NCBI RefSeq assembly: GCF_007713685.1
Contig: NZ_VMRJ01000001.1
Coordinates: forward strand, 726,129 to 790,128
Direction: 5' to 3'
Origin: Hymenobacter setariae
GTDB lineage: Bacteria; Bacteroidota; Bacteroidia; Cytophagales; Hymenobacteraceae
Length of the DNA stretch: 64,000 bases
In this document: in pieces, positions 40,533-49,232 of the stretch
Layout of the letters: every line of letters begins with the position of its first letter
How positions within the stretch are numbered: position 1 is the stretch's first letter
The notes under the pieces: model-generated
The model's input: only the letters and a program-made list of their open reading frames with translations
Databases searched by the model: none
Told to the model about the DNA's origin: nothing
Translations under genes and position numbers: made by a program

Positions 40533-40543
40533 TGTTTTACTCA
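40533..40543. promoter_or_regulatory. right arm-type site candidate
   Basis: TGTTTTACTCA, identical to 341-351 at the left end. Surrounding bases are also similar (about 17 of 21 match), at comparable distance inside the att core. Confidence 0.4.
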
Positions 40544-40550
40544 AGCAAAA

Positions 40551-40585
40551 AAGCCTACCGTAAACACTTGATTTACAGTAGGCTT
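40551..40585 (-). terminator. phage-borne terminator of tRNA-Ser
   Basis: 14-bp stem with one mismatch (40,551-40,564 with 40,572-40,585) around a 7-nt loop, 12 bp beyond the tRNA 3' end on the minus strand. It shares CTTGATTTACAG with the left-flank hairpin at 173-207. Confidence 0.7.
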
Positions 40586-40596
40586 TTGAAACACTA

Positions 40597-40609
40597 GCAG
40601 AGAGGAAGG
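40597..40609. repeat. attR core within tRNA-Ser 3' end
   Basis: GCAGAGAGGAAGG, identical to 213-225. It covers the acceptor 3' strand and the discriminator base, so integration restored an intact tRNA. Confidence 0.7.
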
Positions 40610-40685
40610 GATTCGAACCCTCGATGACCTTTTGAGCCATACACACTTTCCAGGCGTGCTCCTTCGACCACTCGGACACCTCTCT
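40598..40685 (-). tRNA. tRNA-Ser (GGA)
   Basis: An 88-nt class II tRNA. The acceptor stem AGAGAGG pairs with CCTCTCT, with discriminator G. The D arm has TCCGAGTGGTCGAAGGAGCA. The anticodon stem CACGC/GTGTG holds the loop CTGGAAA with anticodon GGA, reading UCC/UCU. A long variable arm and the T arm with GGTTCGAATC follow. CCA is not encoded. The 3' end is the integration target of the prophage. Confidence 0.95.
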
Positions 40686-40802
40686 GAATGGGGCTGCAAA
40701 GATAGGTAAAAAAATGAGCAGGTGAGAAAGGAACGAGGTGAGGAAGGCGAAAGAAGTCGTTTTTCTCGCTGTCCTGCGCCGTCCTTCTGGCCGCTTTGCC
40801 CT

Positions 40803-41933
40803 CTACTGCGGCGTGATTTCCCCGCGGAGGTCTTGGCTGAGCAGCGCCCGCGTTTGGGTTTCGTCTAGCTCTATGCCCAGCACAAACATCAACTTGGTAA
40901 TGGCCGCTTCACTGGTGATATCATCGCCGCCAATTACGCCTAAGTTGGTGAGGTGGGCGCTGGTTTCGTAGCGGCCCTGCACCACGCGGCCTTCTTCGCA
41001 CTGGCTAACATTCAAGATATAAACGCCGCGCTGGCGCGCGCGCTCTAGGCACTGCAAAAACCACGGAGCCGTGGGCGCATTGCCTGAGCCGTAGGTTTCG
41101 AGCACGCAGCCGCGCAGGCCCGGCACCCCCAGCACGGCCTCCACCACGGCCGCCGTAATGCCCGGAAACAGCCGCAGCACGGCCACGTTTTCGTCGAGGC
41201 GCTCGTGCACTTTGAGGCGAGCGCTGGGCAGCAGCCGAATATCATTGTCGGCAAACGTGAGGTTGATGCCAGCGCGAACCAGAGGCGGATAATTCTCGCT
41301 CCTAAAAGCGGCAAACTGCTGGCTTTCAACTTTCTTAGCCCGGTTGCCCCGAATGAGGATATCATCAAAAAACAATCCTACCTCGGGCAGCTGCACCGTG
41401 TGGGCTTGCGGGTGGCGAGCCGCAGCTATCTCTAAGGCCGTGAGCAGGTTGCGGGCCGCATCGGAGCGGGTGCGACCCACCGGCACCTGCGCTCCCGTAA
41501 AGATGACGGGCTTGCCTAGGTGCTCGAGCAAAAAGCTGAGCGCCGCAGCCGAGTAAGCCATGGTATCGGTGCCGTGCAACACCACAAACCCATCGAACTC
41601 GCTGTAATACTGCTTGATAAGCTGCGCCAGACGCAGCCAGTCGGTAGGTGTCACGTTGCTGCTATCGATGAGCTGCGGCAGGGTCAGCAGCTCTAGCCGG
41701 TAGGGCAGTTGCCGCAGCTCGGGCACCAAGCGGTCGAGCTTACTGAAATGCATGGGTACTAACTCTTGCCGGGTGTTGACGACCATGCCAATCGTGCCGC
41801 CCGTGTACAAAATGAGTAAGCGCGGGGCGGTGGTATCAGTAGCGGGGGCGGCCGTCGGGAGGGTCAGGAGCGGCAAGTCGGCAAGAGTATCTGGCATAGC
41901 ACAAAGAACGGTAGCGAGGCTGAGGTAACGCAT
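40803..41933 (-). CDS. ansA: type I L-asparaginase
   Basis: This 376-aa enzyme hydrolyses asparagine to aspartate and ammonia. The first catalytic motif is LILYTGGTIGMV (nucleophile Thr), and the second is VLHGTDTMAYSAAALSF. LGKPVIFTGAQVPVGRTRSD follows, then the C-terminal GVIGGDDITSEAAITKLMF. It is a cytoplasmic type I enzyme by sequence; the first 12 residues look like a weak signal, so the start may be the ATG at 41,897. The upstream region at 41,934-42,198 holds two palindromes that may regulate it. Confidence 0.9.
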   Translation of the reverse strand: MRYLSLATVLCAMPDTLADLPLLTLPTAAPATDTTAPRLLILYTGGTIGMVVNTRQELVPMHFSKLDRLVPELRQLPYRLELLTLPQLIDSSNVTPTDWLRLAQLIKQYYSEFDGFVVLHGTDTMAYSAAALSFLLEHLGKPVIFTGAQVPVGRTRSDAARNLLTALEIAAARHPQAHTVQLPEVGLFFDDILIRGNRAKKVESQQFAAFRSENYPPLVRAGINLTFADNDIRLLPSARLKVHERLDENVAVLRLFPGITAAVVEAVLGVPGLRGCVLETYGSGNAPTAPWFLQCLERARQRGVYILNVSQCEEGRVVQGRYETSAHLTNLGVIGGDDITSEAAITKLMFVLGIELDETQTRALLSQDLRGEITPQ

Positions 41934-42198
41934 TAGCTACTTAGTGCGCTATTCGATGCTCTACGGACATGCATACCAGCAGCGGACTAGGTTATTGGAC
42001 CTCGCAAGGGTGCACCTTGGCAATTAAAATGCTACAAGTTAACAAATTATATAAAATTGCAACATTGTTACAATTAAGGCAAAGGCATTCAGCTCGACAA
42101 CAGAGTTTTTATGTGCAACATTGTTTCAATAATAAAATAAAGAGACTGTGAAAAATTCAAAAATCTGATTTATAAGCCTTTACTCGCCTATCATTTGC
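41934..42198. other. intergenic region with two related palindromes
   Basis: This AT-rich gap lies upstream of the asparaginase gene (minus strand) and downstream of TatD. AATTGCAACATTGTTACAATT at 42,055-42,075 (written here as 21 bases split: AATTGCAACA-T-TGTTACAATT) is a near-perfect palindrome. GCAACATTGTTTCAAT recurs at 42,115-42,130. These may be regulator sites. Confidence 0.45.
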
Positions 42199-42972
42199 TC
42201 AGGACAATTGAAAGAGTTGCTGGGCATTGCGCGTAGTAGCAGCGGCTACGGCTTCGGGGTCTTGGCCAAGTAGCGTGGCTAGGCGGTGCAGCACCAACGG
42301 TAGGTAAGCGGGTTCGTTGCGCTTGCCGCGGTAGGGCACGGGCGCCAGGTAGGGGCAATCGGTTTCGAGTACTAGGTGCTTGACCGCTACGTGCGGCAGC
42401 ACTTTATCGAGGCCGCCATTCTTGAAAGTAGCTACGCCGCCGATGCCCAGCTTAAAGCCACCTAGGGCAATGATGCGCTCGGCTTCGGCTACGCCGTCGG
42501 AAAAGCAGTGGAACACGCCGCGCAGCGTGCCATCCTGCGCTTCGGCCACTAGCTCGAAGGCCTCTTCAAAAGCGCTACGGGTGTGGAGCACGATGGGCAA
42601 GTCGTATTGCTTGGCTAGGCGCAGCTGTACTCGCAGGGCTTCCTGCTGCTGCGGCAGAAAGGTTTTATCCCAATATAAATCGATGCCGCACTCACCTACT
42701 GCCACGAAGGGACGCTTGCTGAGCCAGTCTTCTAAGCGGTAAAGTTCTTGCTCGAAGTCAGCCTTTACCGAGCACGGGTGCAGGCCCATCATGGCGTGGC
42801 AGGTTTGGGGAAAGTCAGCTTCCAGCTCCAGCATACCGTCGATGCTAGTGTGGTCGATGTTGGGCAGCAAGATGGTTTCGACGCCGGCCGCTACGGCTCG
42901 GTGCAAGGCCTCGGCACGGTCGGGCCGAAACTGCTCGGAGTAAAGGTGGGCGTGGGTTTCGATTAACTTCAT
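42199..42972 (-). CDS. tatD: TatD family metal-dependent hydrolase
   Basis: This 257-aa TIM-barrel enzyme has the first metal motif ETHAHLYSEQF (HxH), AVGECGIDLYWDKTFL with the metal Glu, PIVLHTRSAFEEAF, VFHCFSDGVAEAERI and LETDCPYLAPVPYRGKRNEP. TatD enzymes are nucleases or phosphodiesterases acting in DNA repair or turnover. The ATG at 42,972 is chosen because the protein then starts right at the HxH strand; an upstream start at 43,026 adds 18 unrelated residues. Confidence 0.92.
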   Translation of the reverse strand: MKLIETHAHLYSEQFRPDRAEALHRAVAAGVETILLPNIDHTSIDGMLELEADFPQTCHAMMGLHPCSVKADFEQELYRLEDWLSKRPFVAVGECGIDLYWDKTFLPQQQEALRVQLRLAKQYDLPIVLHTRSAFEEAFELVAEAQDGTLRGVFHCFSDGVAEAERIIALGGFKLGIGGVATFKNGGLDKVLPHVAVKHLVLETDCPYLAPVPYRGKRNEPAYLPLVLHRLATLLGQDPEAVAAATTRNAQQLFQLS

Positions 42973-43070
42973 TTCGTTTGTTGGTATCCTTTTTTCGCTG
43001 GTTATTTTTTGCGCCTCAACACGCACTGCTCAGTCAACAAGACCTAAAAACAACCAGCGAACAATTCATT

Positions 43071-43481
43071 TTAGGGCAGGTAGCGCCGCAGCCGCATGTA
43101 GGGAATCGGGCCTTTGTAGAAAATATCGCCCTCGGGCTGCAGCCCAAACCGCCCGTAAAAAGCTAGTGTGTTGTGCCGGGCATCGCACCACAGCGAGTGC
43201 GCCCCCTGGGCGGTAGCCGCCGCAATGGCGTGCTGCAACAGCGCCGAGCCAATGCCCTTCCCCTGCCACGCCGCTGCAGTGGCAAACTTGCGAAAGCGAG
43301 CCACATCATCGGCATCGACAAACAGTGAAATGACGGATACTAGCTCGTCGCCTTCGAAAGCGCCGAAGTGCTGCCCTAGGTGGTCATCGGGCAGTTTGAT
43401 GTAGTCGAGCGGCTTGGTGGGCCACAGCACGGCGTGGCGCAGGGCGTAGGTTTGGGCAGCAGTAATAGATTGAATAGTCAT
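43071..43481 (-). CDS. GNAT family N-acetyltransferase
   Basis: This 136-aa protein has the acetyl-CoA loop RKFATAAAWQGKGIGSALLQ (the QGKGIG motif), with the following helix and SLWCDARHNTLAFYGRFGLQ as motif B. The substrate is not apparent. I use the ATG at 43,481; the upstream extension to 43,565 looks unrelated and overlaps the glycosyltransferase gene. Confidence 0.85.
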   Translation of the reverse strand: MTIQSITAAQTYALRHAVLWPTKPLDYIKLPDDHLGQHFGAFEGDELVSVISLFVDADDVARFRKFATAAAWQGKGIGSALLQHAIAAATAQGAHSLWCDARHNTLAFYGRFGLQPEGDIFYKGPIPYMRLRRYLP

Positions 43482-43540
43482 GTTTTCATCGAGGAGGACG
43501 TAGATAGATAAGATTACGCAAGAAGGCCGCAAAAGTCTCT

Positions 43541-44668
43541 TTATTGATAATGGCGGCCCTTCCAATCGACCCCGCGGCGGCCAAATAGCCGGCTTAGGGC
43601 CAAGTGCGTGGTGAGTGCCAACGAGAAAAACTCATATCCCACCACTACGGCCACGGCTGGCATGGGCAAGCCCGCCCGGCGCGTAGCCACCCGCAACATA
43701 AGGGCTTGGGCGCAGATTTTCAATAGCATGGCCCCTAGGGCCCAGTCGGGCCGCCCGAGCAGCAGTAGGCCGGCCACCGCTAGCCAGTAGCCGCTAAAGA
43801 GCACCAGCGCCACCTGCACCCGGCGCGGCAGCGCCGCCACCCCGCGCACCCAGCGTAGGCGCTGCCGCAGCAGGGCAGCCCACGCGCCCGCTGGTAGCGA
43901 CGAGGCGCGCACGGCCGGCTCGAATAGCTGCCGGAAGCCGTAGCCCTGCGCATTCACAGCCTCAAACAGGGCAAAGTCTTCGATGATGGTAGCGGGCATG
44001 GCTTCGTAGCCGCCGGTGGCCTGGTAGGCTGCGCGGGTCACGAGCATGTTGTTGCCCATGGCCGTCATGGGCTGGCCGCTGTCGGTGGCGACCTGGATGG
44101 ACCCCAGCGACAGCAGCCAATCAACGCCTTGCAGCTTAGCCAATAAGCTAGGTCCCTGCACCACCGTGAGGCCCGTGACGGTGCCCACCCGCGGGGCGGC
44201 GTGCGCCAGCAGGCCCTGCACCCAGGTGGCAGGCACGGCAATGTCGGCGTCGGTTAGCAGCCAGTAGTCGGTGGTGGCGAGGTGAGCCAGGTGGGCCAGC
44301 ACATTGGCCTTGCCCCGCGCCTGCCCTAGGGTACCGGTGATGGTCACCACCCGAAAGCTACCGGCAAAGCCCTGCATGGCAGCTTCGGCCACGGCGCGGG
44401 TGCCATCGGTGCTGGCATCGTCGCCCACCAATACTTCGAGCAAGTGCGCCGGATACTGGAGCGCGCGCACGCTGGCCAGGCAGCGCGGCAGGGCTGCTTC
44501 CTCATTGCGGGCCGCGATGAAGATGCTGACGCGAGGCAGCGGCTCGGGCAGTGGCACAGGCGCCGGGGCGCCGGCCCGCGTGGCCAGCCGCTGCATAATG
44601 TACCCTAGCCAACCCAGCCACAGGGCGCAGTACACGACACAGCCATACGCTACAGCACTTATCAGCAA
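43541..44668 (-). CDS. membrane glycosyltransferase, GT2
   Basis: This 375-aa protein has an N-terminal membrane helix, then the GT-A domain: VSIFIAARNEEAALPRCLAS, VLVGDDASTDGTRAV, WLLTDADIAVP (the DxD motif), EDFALFEAVNAQGY and QRLRWVRG. Three or four membrane segments follow at the C-terminus. It probably makes or extends a surface glycan. The gene lies 10 bp downstream of a polysaccharide deacetylase on the same strand, so the pair may be one operon modifying the same polymer. Confidence 0.88.
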   Translation of the reverse strand: MLISAVAYGCVVYCALWLGWLGYIMQRLATRAGAPAPVPLPEPLPRVSIFIAARNEEAALPRCLASVRALQYPAHLLEVLVGDDASTDGTRAVAEAAMQGFAGSFRVVTITGTLGQARGKANVLAHLAHLATTDYWLLTDADIAVPATWVQGLLAHAAPRVGTVTGLTVVQGPSLLAKLQGVDWLLSLGSIQVATDSGQPMTAMGNNMLVTRAAYQATGGYEAMPATIIEDFALFEAVNAQGYGFRQLFEPAVRASSLPAGAWAALLRQRLRWVRGVAALPRRVQVALVLFSGYWLAVAGLLLLGRPDWALGAMLLKICAQALMLRVATRRAGLPMPAVAVVVGYEFFSLALTTHLALSRLFGRRGVDWKGRHYQ

Positions 44669-44678
44669 GGGGTTTTAC

Positions 44679-45338
44679 TTAAAGCGTGGCAAATTCATAG
44701 CCTAGGTCGCCGTAGTGCGCCAGCAGCCGCGGTAGCAGAAAGCGCAGCGAGCGGCTGGCCTTGCGCGAGTCGTGCAGCACCACAATATCGCCGGGGCGGG
44801 TGGCGGCTAAAGTCAGGCGCAGGGCCCGCTCGGGCGAGAGGTCGCGGTCGTAGTCGCGGGTGAGCAAGGACCACATAATGACGCGGTACTCGGCCCGCAG
44901 TTGCCGCAGCACCGGCCACGTGAGGCGGCCGTAGGGCGGGCGAAAAAGCGGTTGCTGCGCCGCGCTGGGCACTCCTAGGTCGGCTAGCTGCCGCTGGCAC
45001 GCGGCTACATCGGCTAGATAGGCGGGGCGGGGCGTGTTCCAGGCGCTGCGGTGGTGCTGGGTGTGGTTGCCGAGGCGGTGGCCAGCAGCCAGTGCAGCGC
45101 GGGCAATGTCGGGGTGGCGCCCTAGGTTGTCGCCCACGCAAAAAAACGTGGCTTGCGCCTGGTAGGCCGCCAGTTGCTCTAGCACCCAAGGAGTTTCTTC
45201 CGGAATGGGGCCGTCGTCGAAGGTGAGGTAGAGCCGCGGGCGGCCCGTGGGGCCGGTGGGCGCGCCGCGCCATTCGCTGCCCGAAAAAATGGGCCGCAGC
45301 CAGGCGGGCGGACGAGTGAGCGGATTGGGAGGCAGCAA
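44679..45338 (-). CDS. polysaccharide deacetylase (NodB/CE4)
   Basis: This 219-aa protein has the NodB motifs LYLTFDDGPIPEETPWVL (catalytic Asp and metal Asp), GHRLGNHTQHH (metal His pair), FRPPYGRL and VLHDSRKASRSL. Enzymes of this family remove N- or O-acetyl groups from glycans. No clear signal peptide is seen. It is next to the GT2 gene and likely acts in the same pathway. Confidence 0.88.
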   Translation of the reverse strand: MLPPNPLTRPPAWLRPIFSGSEWRGAPTGPTGRPRLYLTFDDGPIPEETPWVLEQLAAYQAQATFFCVGDNLGRHPDIARAALAAGHRLGNHTQHHRSAWNTPRPAYLADVAACQRQLADLGVPSAAQQPLFRPPYGRLTWPVLRQLRAEYRVIMWSLLTRDYDRDLSPERALRLTLAATRPGDIVVLHDSRKASRSLRFLLPRLLAHYGDLGYEFATL

Positions 45339-45481
45339 AACGAAACCGAAGCCAGCGCAGACCGGTACTAAGCTACCTAGGTGCCCACTTCGGACTGCAA
45401 ACTTACCCCGCCCGTGTCGTAGCGGGCCGCCCGACTTGGCTCCTACCCCCTACCTTTTTTAACTCATCACGCAAATTCGCC

Positions 45482-45787
45482 ATGCCTCGCAAGTCTTTTT
45501 CCGAACTCATCAATAGCCCCGGCATGCCCGTGCTCGTCGATTTTTATGCCGACTGGTGCGGCCCTTGTAAGACGATGGCGCCCATCTTGCAGCAAGTGGC
45601 GGCCCAGCACGAAGGCAAGCTGCGCATCATAAAAATCGACGTGGACAAGAACCCGGCCGTGGCGCAGCAATTTCGCGTGCAAAGTATCCCTACCCTCATT
45701 CTTTTTCATAAGGGCCAGCCCGTGTGGCGGCAGGCGGGCGTGGTACCCGCTGCGCAGCTCAACCAGAGCGTAGGCGCTTATTTATAA
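45482..45787 (+). CDS. trxA: thioredoxin
   Basis: This 101-aa protein has the active site DWCGPCKTMAPIL (Cys25/Cys28), the cis-proline segment IPTLILFHKGQPV and the typical thioredoxin fold length. It reduces protein disulfides in the cytoplasm. It stands alone between divergent and unrelated genes. The upstream leader is AT-poor except CCTTTTTTAACTC close to the start. Confidence 0.95.
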   Translation: MPRKSFSELINSPGMPVLVDFYADWCGPCKTMAPILQQVAAQHEGKLRIIKIDVDKNPAVAQQFRVQSIPTLILFHKGQPVWRQAGVVPAAQLNQSVGAYL

Positions 45788-45882
45788 ATGAATTTTGAAT
45801 GAAGTTATAGGGTATATGCAAACTAAACACTTTCGGGGTGCGTTGGCTACGCGCCACGCCCCCGTGGTGATTACTTTGCAGT

Positions 45883-48228
45883 ATGAGTCAGATTGCCCTA
45901 CGCAATAGTGTATTAATTAGCTTATTAGTTGTCTTATTACCCGGCGTAAGCCTCGGGCAGGTGCGCCATATCCTGAGCGGTATTGTGCGCGCGGCCGATG
46001 GCACGGCCCTGCCCGGCGCCACGGTGGCAGTACCAGCCCTAGGGCTGGGCACCGCTACGGAAACCGACGGCACCTACCAATTGGACCTACCCGCTGGGCC
46101 GCAGCAGGTGGTAGTGTCGTTTGTGGGCTATACTTCCCAAACGGCCGAGGTGAAGCTGACCCGCAACCAGCACTACAACTTCACGCTGGCCGCCAGCCAG
46201 AGCGAGCTGGGCGAGGTGGTGGTACAGGGCCAGCAGTCGCTAAAAGAGAAGCTGACGACCACTCAGATGGGCGTCGAGCACCTCAGTATTCGGGAGGCCA
46301 AGCTGCTGCCGGCCCTGTTTGGCGAGGTCGATATCCTGAAAACTCTGCAGCTGAAGCCGGGCGTGCAAAGCGGCGGCGAGGGCAGCAGCGGTTTGTTTGT
46401 GCGCGGCGGCTCTTCAGACCAAAATCTGATATTACTCGACAATGTACTGGTTTACAACCCCAACCACTTGTTCGGGCTATTTTCGGTGTTCAACTCCGAC
46501 GCGGTGCAGAGCGTCGATTTATACAAGGCGGGCTTTCCGGCGCAGTATGGCGGGCGGCTGTCGTCGGTGGTCGATGTGAAGCTGCGCGAGGGCGACCGCC
46601 AGAAATTCACCACGTCGGGCGGCATCGGGCTTATTTCGTCACGCCTCACCTTTGAGGGACCCATTAACAAGGGCAAAGGCTCGTTTTTGGTGAGCGGGCG
46701 GCGCACGTACTTCGACATTTTTACCCGCGCCCTCAACCGGGCCAACGAGGGCAAGGAAGATTACAGTCCTATTCCGGACTATTACTTCTACGACTTCAAT
46801 GCCAAGGCTAACTATTCGCTGGGCGAGAAGGACCAGCTGTTTTTCACGGGCTACCTAGGGCGCGACATTTTCGGCTTTACCTCACCCAATGGCTTTAAGT
46901 CGAATTTCACCTGGGGCAATACCCTAGGCGTACTGCGCTGGCAGCACGTGTTTTCGCCACGGCTCACGCTAAATACCTCGGCTGCCGTAACGACCTACAA
47001 GTACGACCTCAACAACAGCATCGACCAGTTTAGCTTTACCCTAGGCTCGACTATTCTGGATTATACCCAGCGCGCCGACCTCGACTATGTACCCAACGAG
47101 CGGCACACTATCAAGGTGGGCGCGATGCTCACGGAGCACAATTTTGGGGTGGGCCGCTTGCAACGCAGCTCGCAGGACAACAGCGTGAACTTCGGGGCCG
47201 ATGTCAACTACACTGGCCAGGAAGCCGGCCTCTACGCCTCCGACAACTTCAAGGCCAGCGACAAGCTCCAGCTTGAAGGCGGGCTGCGATTCTCGGGCTT
47301 TCGCAGCGGCACCAATACCTATGGCGGCATCGAGCCCCGCGCCTCGGCCCGCTACTCGCTCACCGACAAGGTAGCGCTCAAGGGCAGCTACGCCCTTATG
47401 TACCAATACGTTCACTTGGTATCGAACTCGGGCGCCTCGCTGCCCACCGATATCTGGTACCCCTCGCGCTTGTCGGTGAAGCCCGAGCGCTCGCAGCAGG
47501 TGAGCACCGGCGCAAGCTTTTTGCTGGGCGATGGCAAGTACTTGCTTACTAATGAGGTGTATTATAAATGGGCGCGCAACGTCATTGATTTCAAGGACGG
47601 CGCCCAAATTTTTGCTAATAACGACCTCGATTCGCAGTTCCTCTTCGGCCGCGGCTGGGCCTATGGCAATGAGCTATACCTAGAGAAAAAAACTGGCAAA
47701 ACCACCGGCTGGATAGGCTACACCCTGGCCTGGACCAAGCGCAATTTTCCACCTCAGCTCGGCACCACGGGCATCAACGGCGGCCGCGATTTTTATCCCA
47801 ACTACGACCGCCGCCACAACCTGAACGTGGTGGTGCTGCACCAGCTTAATGCGCGTATCAATCTCACAGCCAGCTTTGTCTTTACTAGCGGTGCGCCTAC
47901 TACGCTGCCCCTAGGTCGGTTTGCGTTGCAGGATATCTACCAGGGCGGTATTCAGGCGGTGCCTATTTACCCCGACCGCAATTCGTACCGCCTCATCCCC
48001 TACCACCGCCTCGACCTAGGCGTGGTGTACAAGCTGCGCCCCTCACGCATCGGCGGCGACCGCGACCTGACCTTCAGCATCTACAACGCCTACAACCGGC
48101 GCAATGCTTACTTCATTTATTTCGACCAGACCCGCGACAAGGCCACCGATAAAGTGACCGGCTACGCAGCGCGGCAAGTGTCGCTGTTTCCATTCATTCC
48201 GTCCGTGACGTACAATTTCCGCTTCTAA
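45883..48228 (+). CDS. TonB-dependent outer-membrane receptor
   Basis: This 781-aa protein has a signal peptide (ISLLVVLLPGVSLGQ) and a CarboxypepD_reg-like domain (about 30-110: GIVRAADGTALPGATVAVPA). A plug domain (about 120-230: LFVRGGSSDQNLILLDNVLV) and a long beta barrel to the C-terminal SVTYNFRF follow. It takes up a substrate across the outer membrane with TonB energy. It is followed by a DUF4249 lipoprotein, a frequent partner in Bacteroidota. Confidence 0.93.
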   Translation: MSQIALRNSVLISLLVVLLPGVSLGQVRHILSGIVRAADGTALPGATVAVPALGLGTATETDGTYQLDLPAGPQQVVVSFVGYTSQTAEVKLTRNQHYNFTLAASQSELGEVVVQGQQSLKEKLTTTQMGVEHLSIREAKLLPALFGEVDILKTLQLKPGVQSGGEGSSGLFVRGGSSDQNLILLDNVLVYNPNHLFGLFSVFNSDAVQSVDLYKAGFPAQYGGRLSSVVDVKLREGDRQKFTTSGGIGLISSRLTFEGPINKGKGSFLVSGRRTYFDIFTRALNRANEGKEDYSPIPDYYFYDFNAKANYSLGEKDQLFFTGYLGRDIFGFTSPNGFKSNFTWGNTLGVLRWQHVFSPRLTLNTSAAVTTYKYDLNNSIDQFSFTLGSTILDYTQRADLDYVPNERHTIKVGAMLTEHNFGVGRLQRSSQDNSVNFGADVNYTGQEAGLYASDNFKASDKLQLEGGLRFSGFRSGTNTYGGIEPRASARYSLTDKVALKGSYALMYQYVHLVSNSGASLPTDIWYPSRLSVKPERSQQVSTGASFLLGDGKYLLTNEVYYKWARNVIDFKDGAQIFANNDLDSQFLFGRGWAYGNELYLEKKTGKTTGWIGYTLAWTKRNFPPQLGTTGINGGRDFYPNYDRRHNLNVVVLHQLNARINLTASFVFTSGAPTTLPLGRFALQDIYQGGIQAVPIYPDRNSYRLIPYHRLDLGVVYKLRPSRIGGDRDLTFSIYNAYNRRNAYFIYFDQTRDKATDKVTGYAARQVSLFPFIPSVTYNFRF

Positions 48229-48233
48229 ACCAC

Positions 48234-48280
48234 AGATTCAAAATAATTTAATAGGTTTCGTAGATACGCTTGCTGACGTT
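48234..48280. repeat. partial copy of the 54-kb repeat end
   Basis: The region resembles the left end of the composite repeat at 53,985-54,391. Both have A/G-CAGATT, an AT-rich stretch and the exact 14-mer TTTCGTAGATACGC. It looks like a half-element. Confidence 0.45.
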
Positions 48281-48321
48281 GGTTTTTGATGCTTTCAGTT
48301 CAGATGGTTTTCGATTATTTC

Positions 48322-49212
48322 ATGGATAGCCTTAGTTTTAGAAAATTAGTTAGGACGCTTATCTCTGGCGCGCTGCTAGGTGGGCTGGCGGGCTGCGGCA
48401 GCTTGCAAAAGGATATCAACGTGCCGCTGCCGGCCTATGCCAATCAACTAGTGGTGGAGTGCTACCTCGAAAACGGCCGCACCCCACGGCTGGCCGTCAC
48501 TGAGTCGGTGCCTTACCTCGATGACGGCCAAGCCGCAGCGGCCGGCTCCTACTTATTGAAGCTACCTAACGGCCAAAATGTGCAGCTGCCTACTGACGTA
48601 GCCGCGAAGCTGACCTTGCCCAACGGGCGGACGATGAACCTAGTCTTCAGGCCCGGCCTAGATGCGGCCACGGGCAAGTACTACACTCACATCGGCACCG
48701 GGCCCATCACGGCGCGGGCCGGGCAGCAGTTTGCGCTGGATGCGCAGGACCAGCGCGGGCGGCACGTCACGGGCACTACGGTGGTGCCCACATTTATTCC
48801 TATCGACTCAGTTAAATATAAGTTTAACACTCAGACGGATACCAGCCGCCGCGCGTATTTTATGACCAAGTGGACCGACCCCGGCGCCACTACCGACTTT
48901 TATCGTCTGATGCTGCACAAGGGCCGGCCATCGAACAACTCCGAAACCGACAACGACATCCGCGACCGGCTCTTCAACGGCCAGTCTTATGCGCAGGTCA
49001 CGCGCTACCGCTTTCGGCCCTACGACACCATCACGGCCACGCTCTACCATGTCGATTCGCTGTATTTTGACTTCCGCCAGTCGGTACGCGATGCCCGCAA
49101 TGCCAACGGCAATCCCTTTTCGCAGCCTTCGGCCATTCACAATACCGTGCAGGGCGGCATCGGCGTCTTCACGGTACTCGTGAAAGACCAGAAGGTGTTG
49201 ATTTTGAAGTAG
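48322..49212 (+). CDS. DUF4249 family outer-membrane lipoprotein
   Basis: This 296-aa protein has a lipoprotein signal (LISGALLGGLAGCGSLQKDI) with lipobox LAGC. The mature part begins INVPLPAYANQLVVECYLEN, as in DUF4249 proteins. It probably cooperates with the TonB receptor immediately upstream. I chose the ATG at 48,322, which places the signal directly at the N-terminus; the ATG at 48,286 is possible. Confidence 0.88.
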   Translation: MDSLSFRKLVRTLISGALLGGLAGCGSLQKDINVPLPAYANQLVVECYLENGRTPRLAVTESVPYLDDGQAAAAGSYLLKLPNGQNVQLPTDVAAKLTLPNGRTMNLVFRPGLDAATGKYYTHIGTGPITARAGQQFALDAQDQRGRHVTGTTVVPTFIPIDSVKYKFNTQTDTSRRAYFMTKWTDPGATTDFYRLMLHKGRPSNNSETDNDIRDRLFNGQSYAQVTRYRFRPYDTITATLYHVDSLYFDFRQSVRDARNANGNPFSQPSAIHNTVQGGIGVFTVLVKDQKVLILK

Positions 49213-49232
49213 CCTACTCGCTGCCCTAGCTC

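Larger units (their letters stand above)
213..40609. mobile_element. complete siphovirus-type prophage in tRNA-Ser
   Basis: About 40.4 kb bounded by the 13-bp direct repeat GCAGAGAGGAAGG at 213-225 and 40,597-40,609. The right copy is the 3' end of tRNA-Ser(GGA). Inside are an integrase, repressor, replication genes, HK97-type packaging and head genes, non-contractile tail genes, fibres, a lysis cassette and accessory genes in canonical order. All essential modules look intact and I see no frameshifted or truncated structural gene, so it may be inducible. The repeat could extend with two mismatches to 18 bp. Confidence 0.9.

Noticed and set aside
40467..40679. Minus-strand 70-codon frame
   Set aside because: It lies over the tRNA-Ser gene and its terminator.
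43541..43565. Overlap of GNAT gene start with the glycosyltransferase end
   Set aside because: The upstream extension of the GNAT frame to 43,565 is unlike the family; the start at 43,481 removes the overlap.
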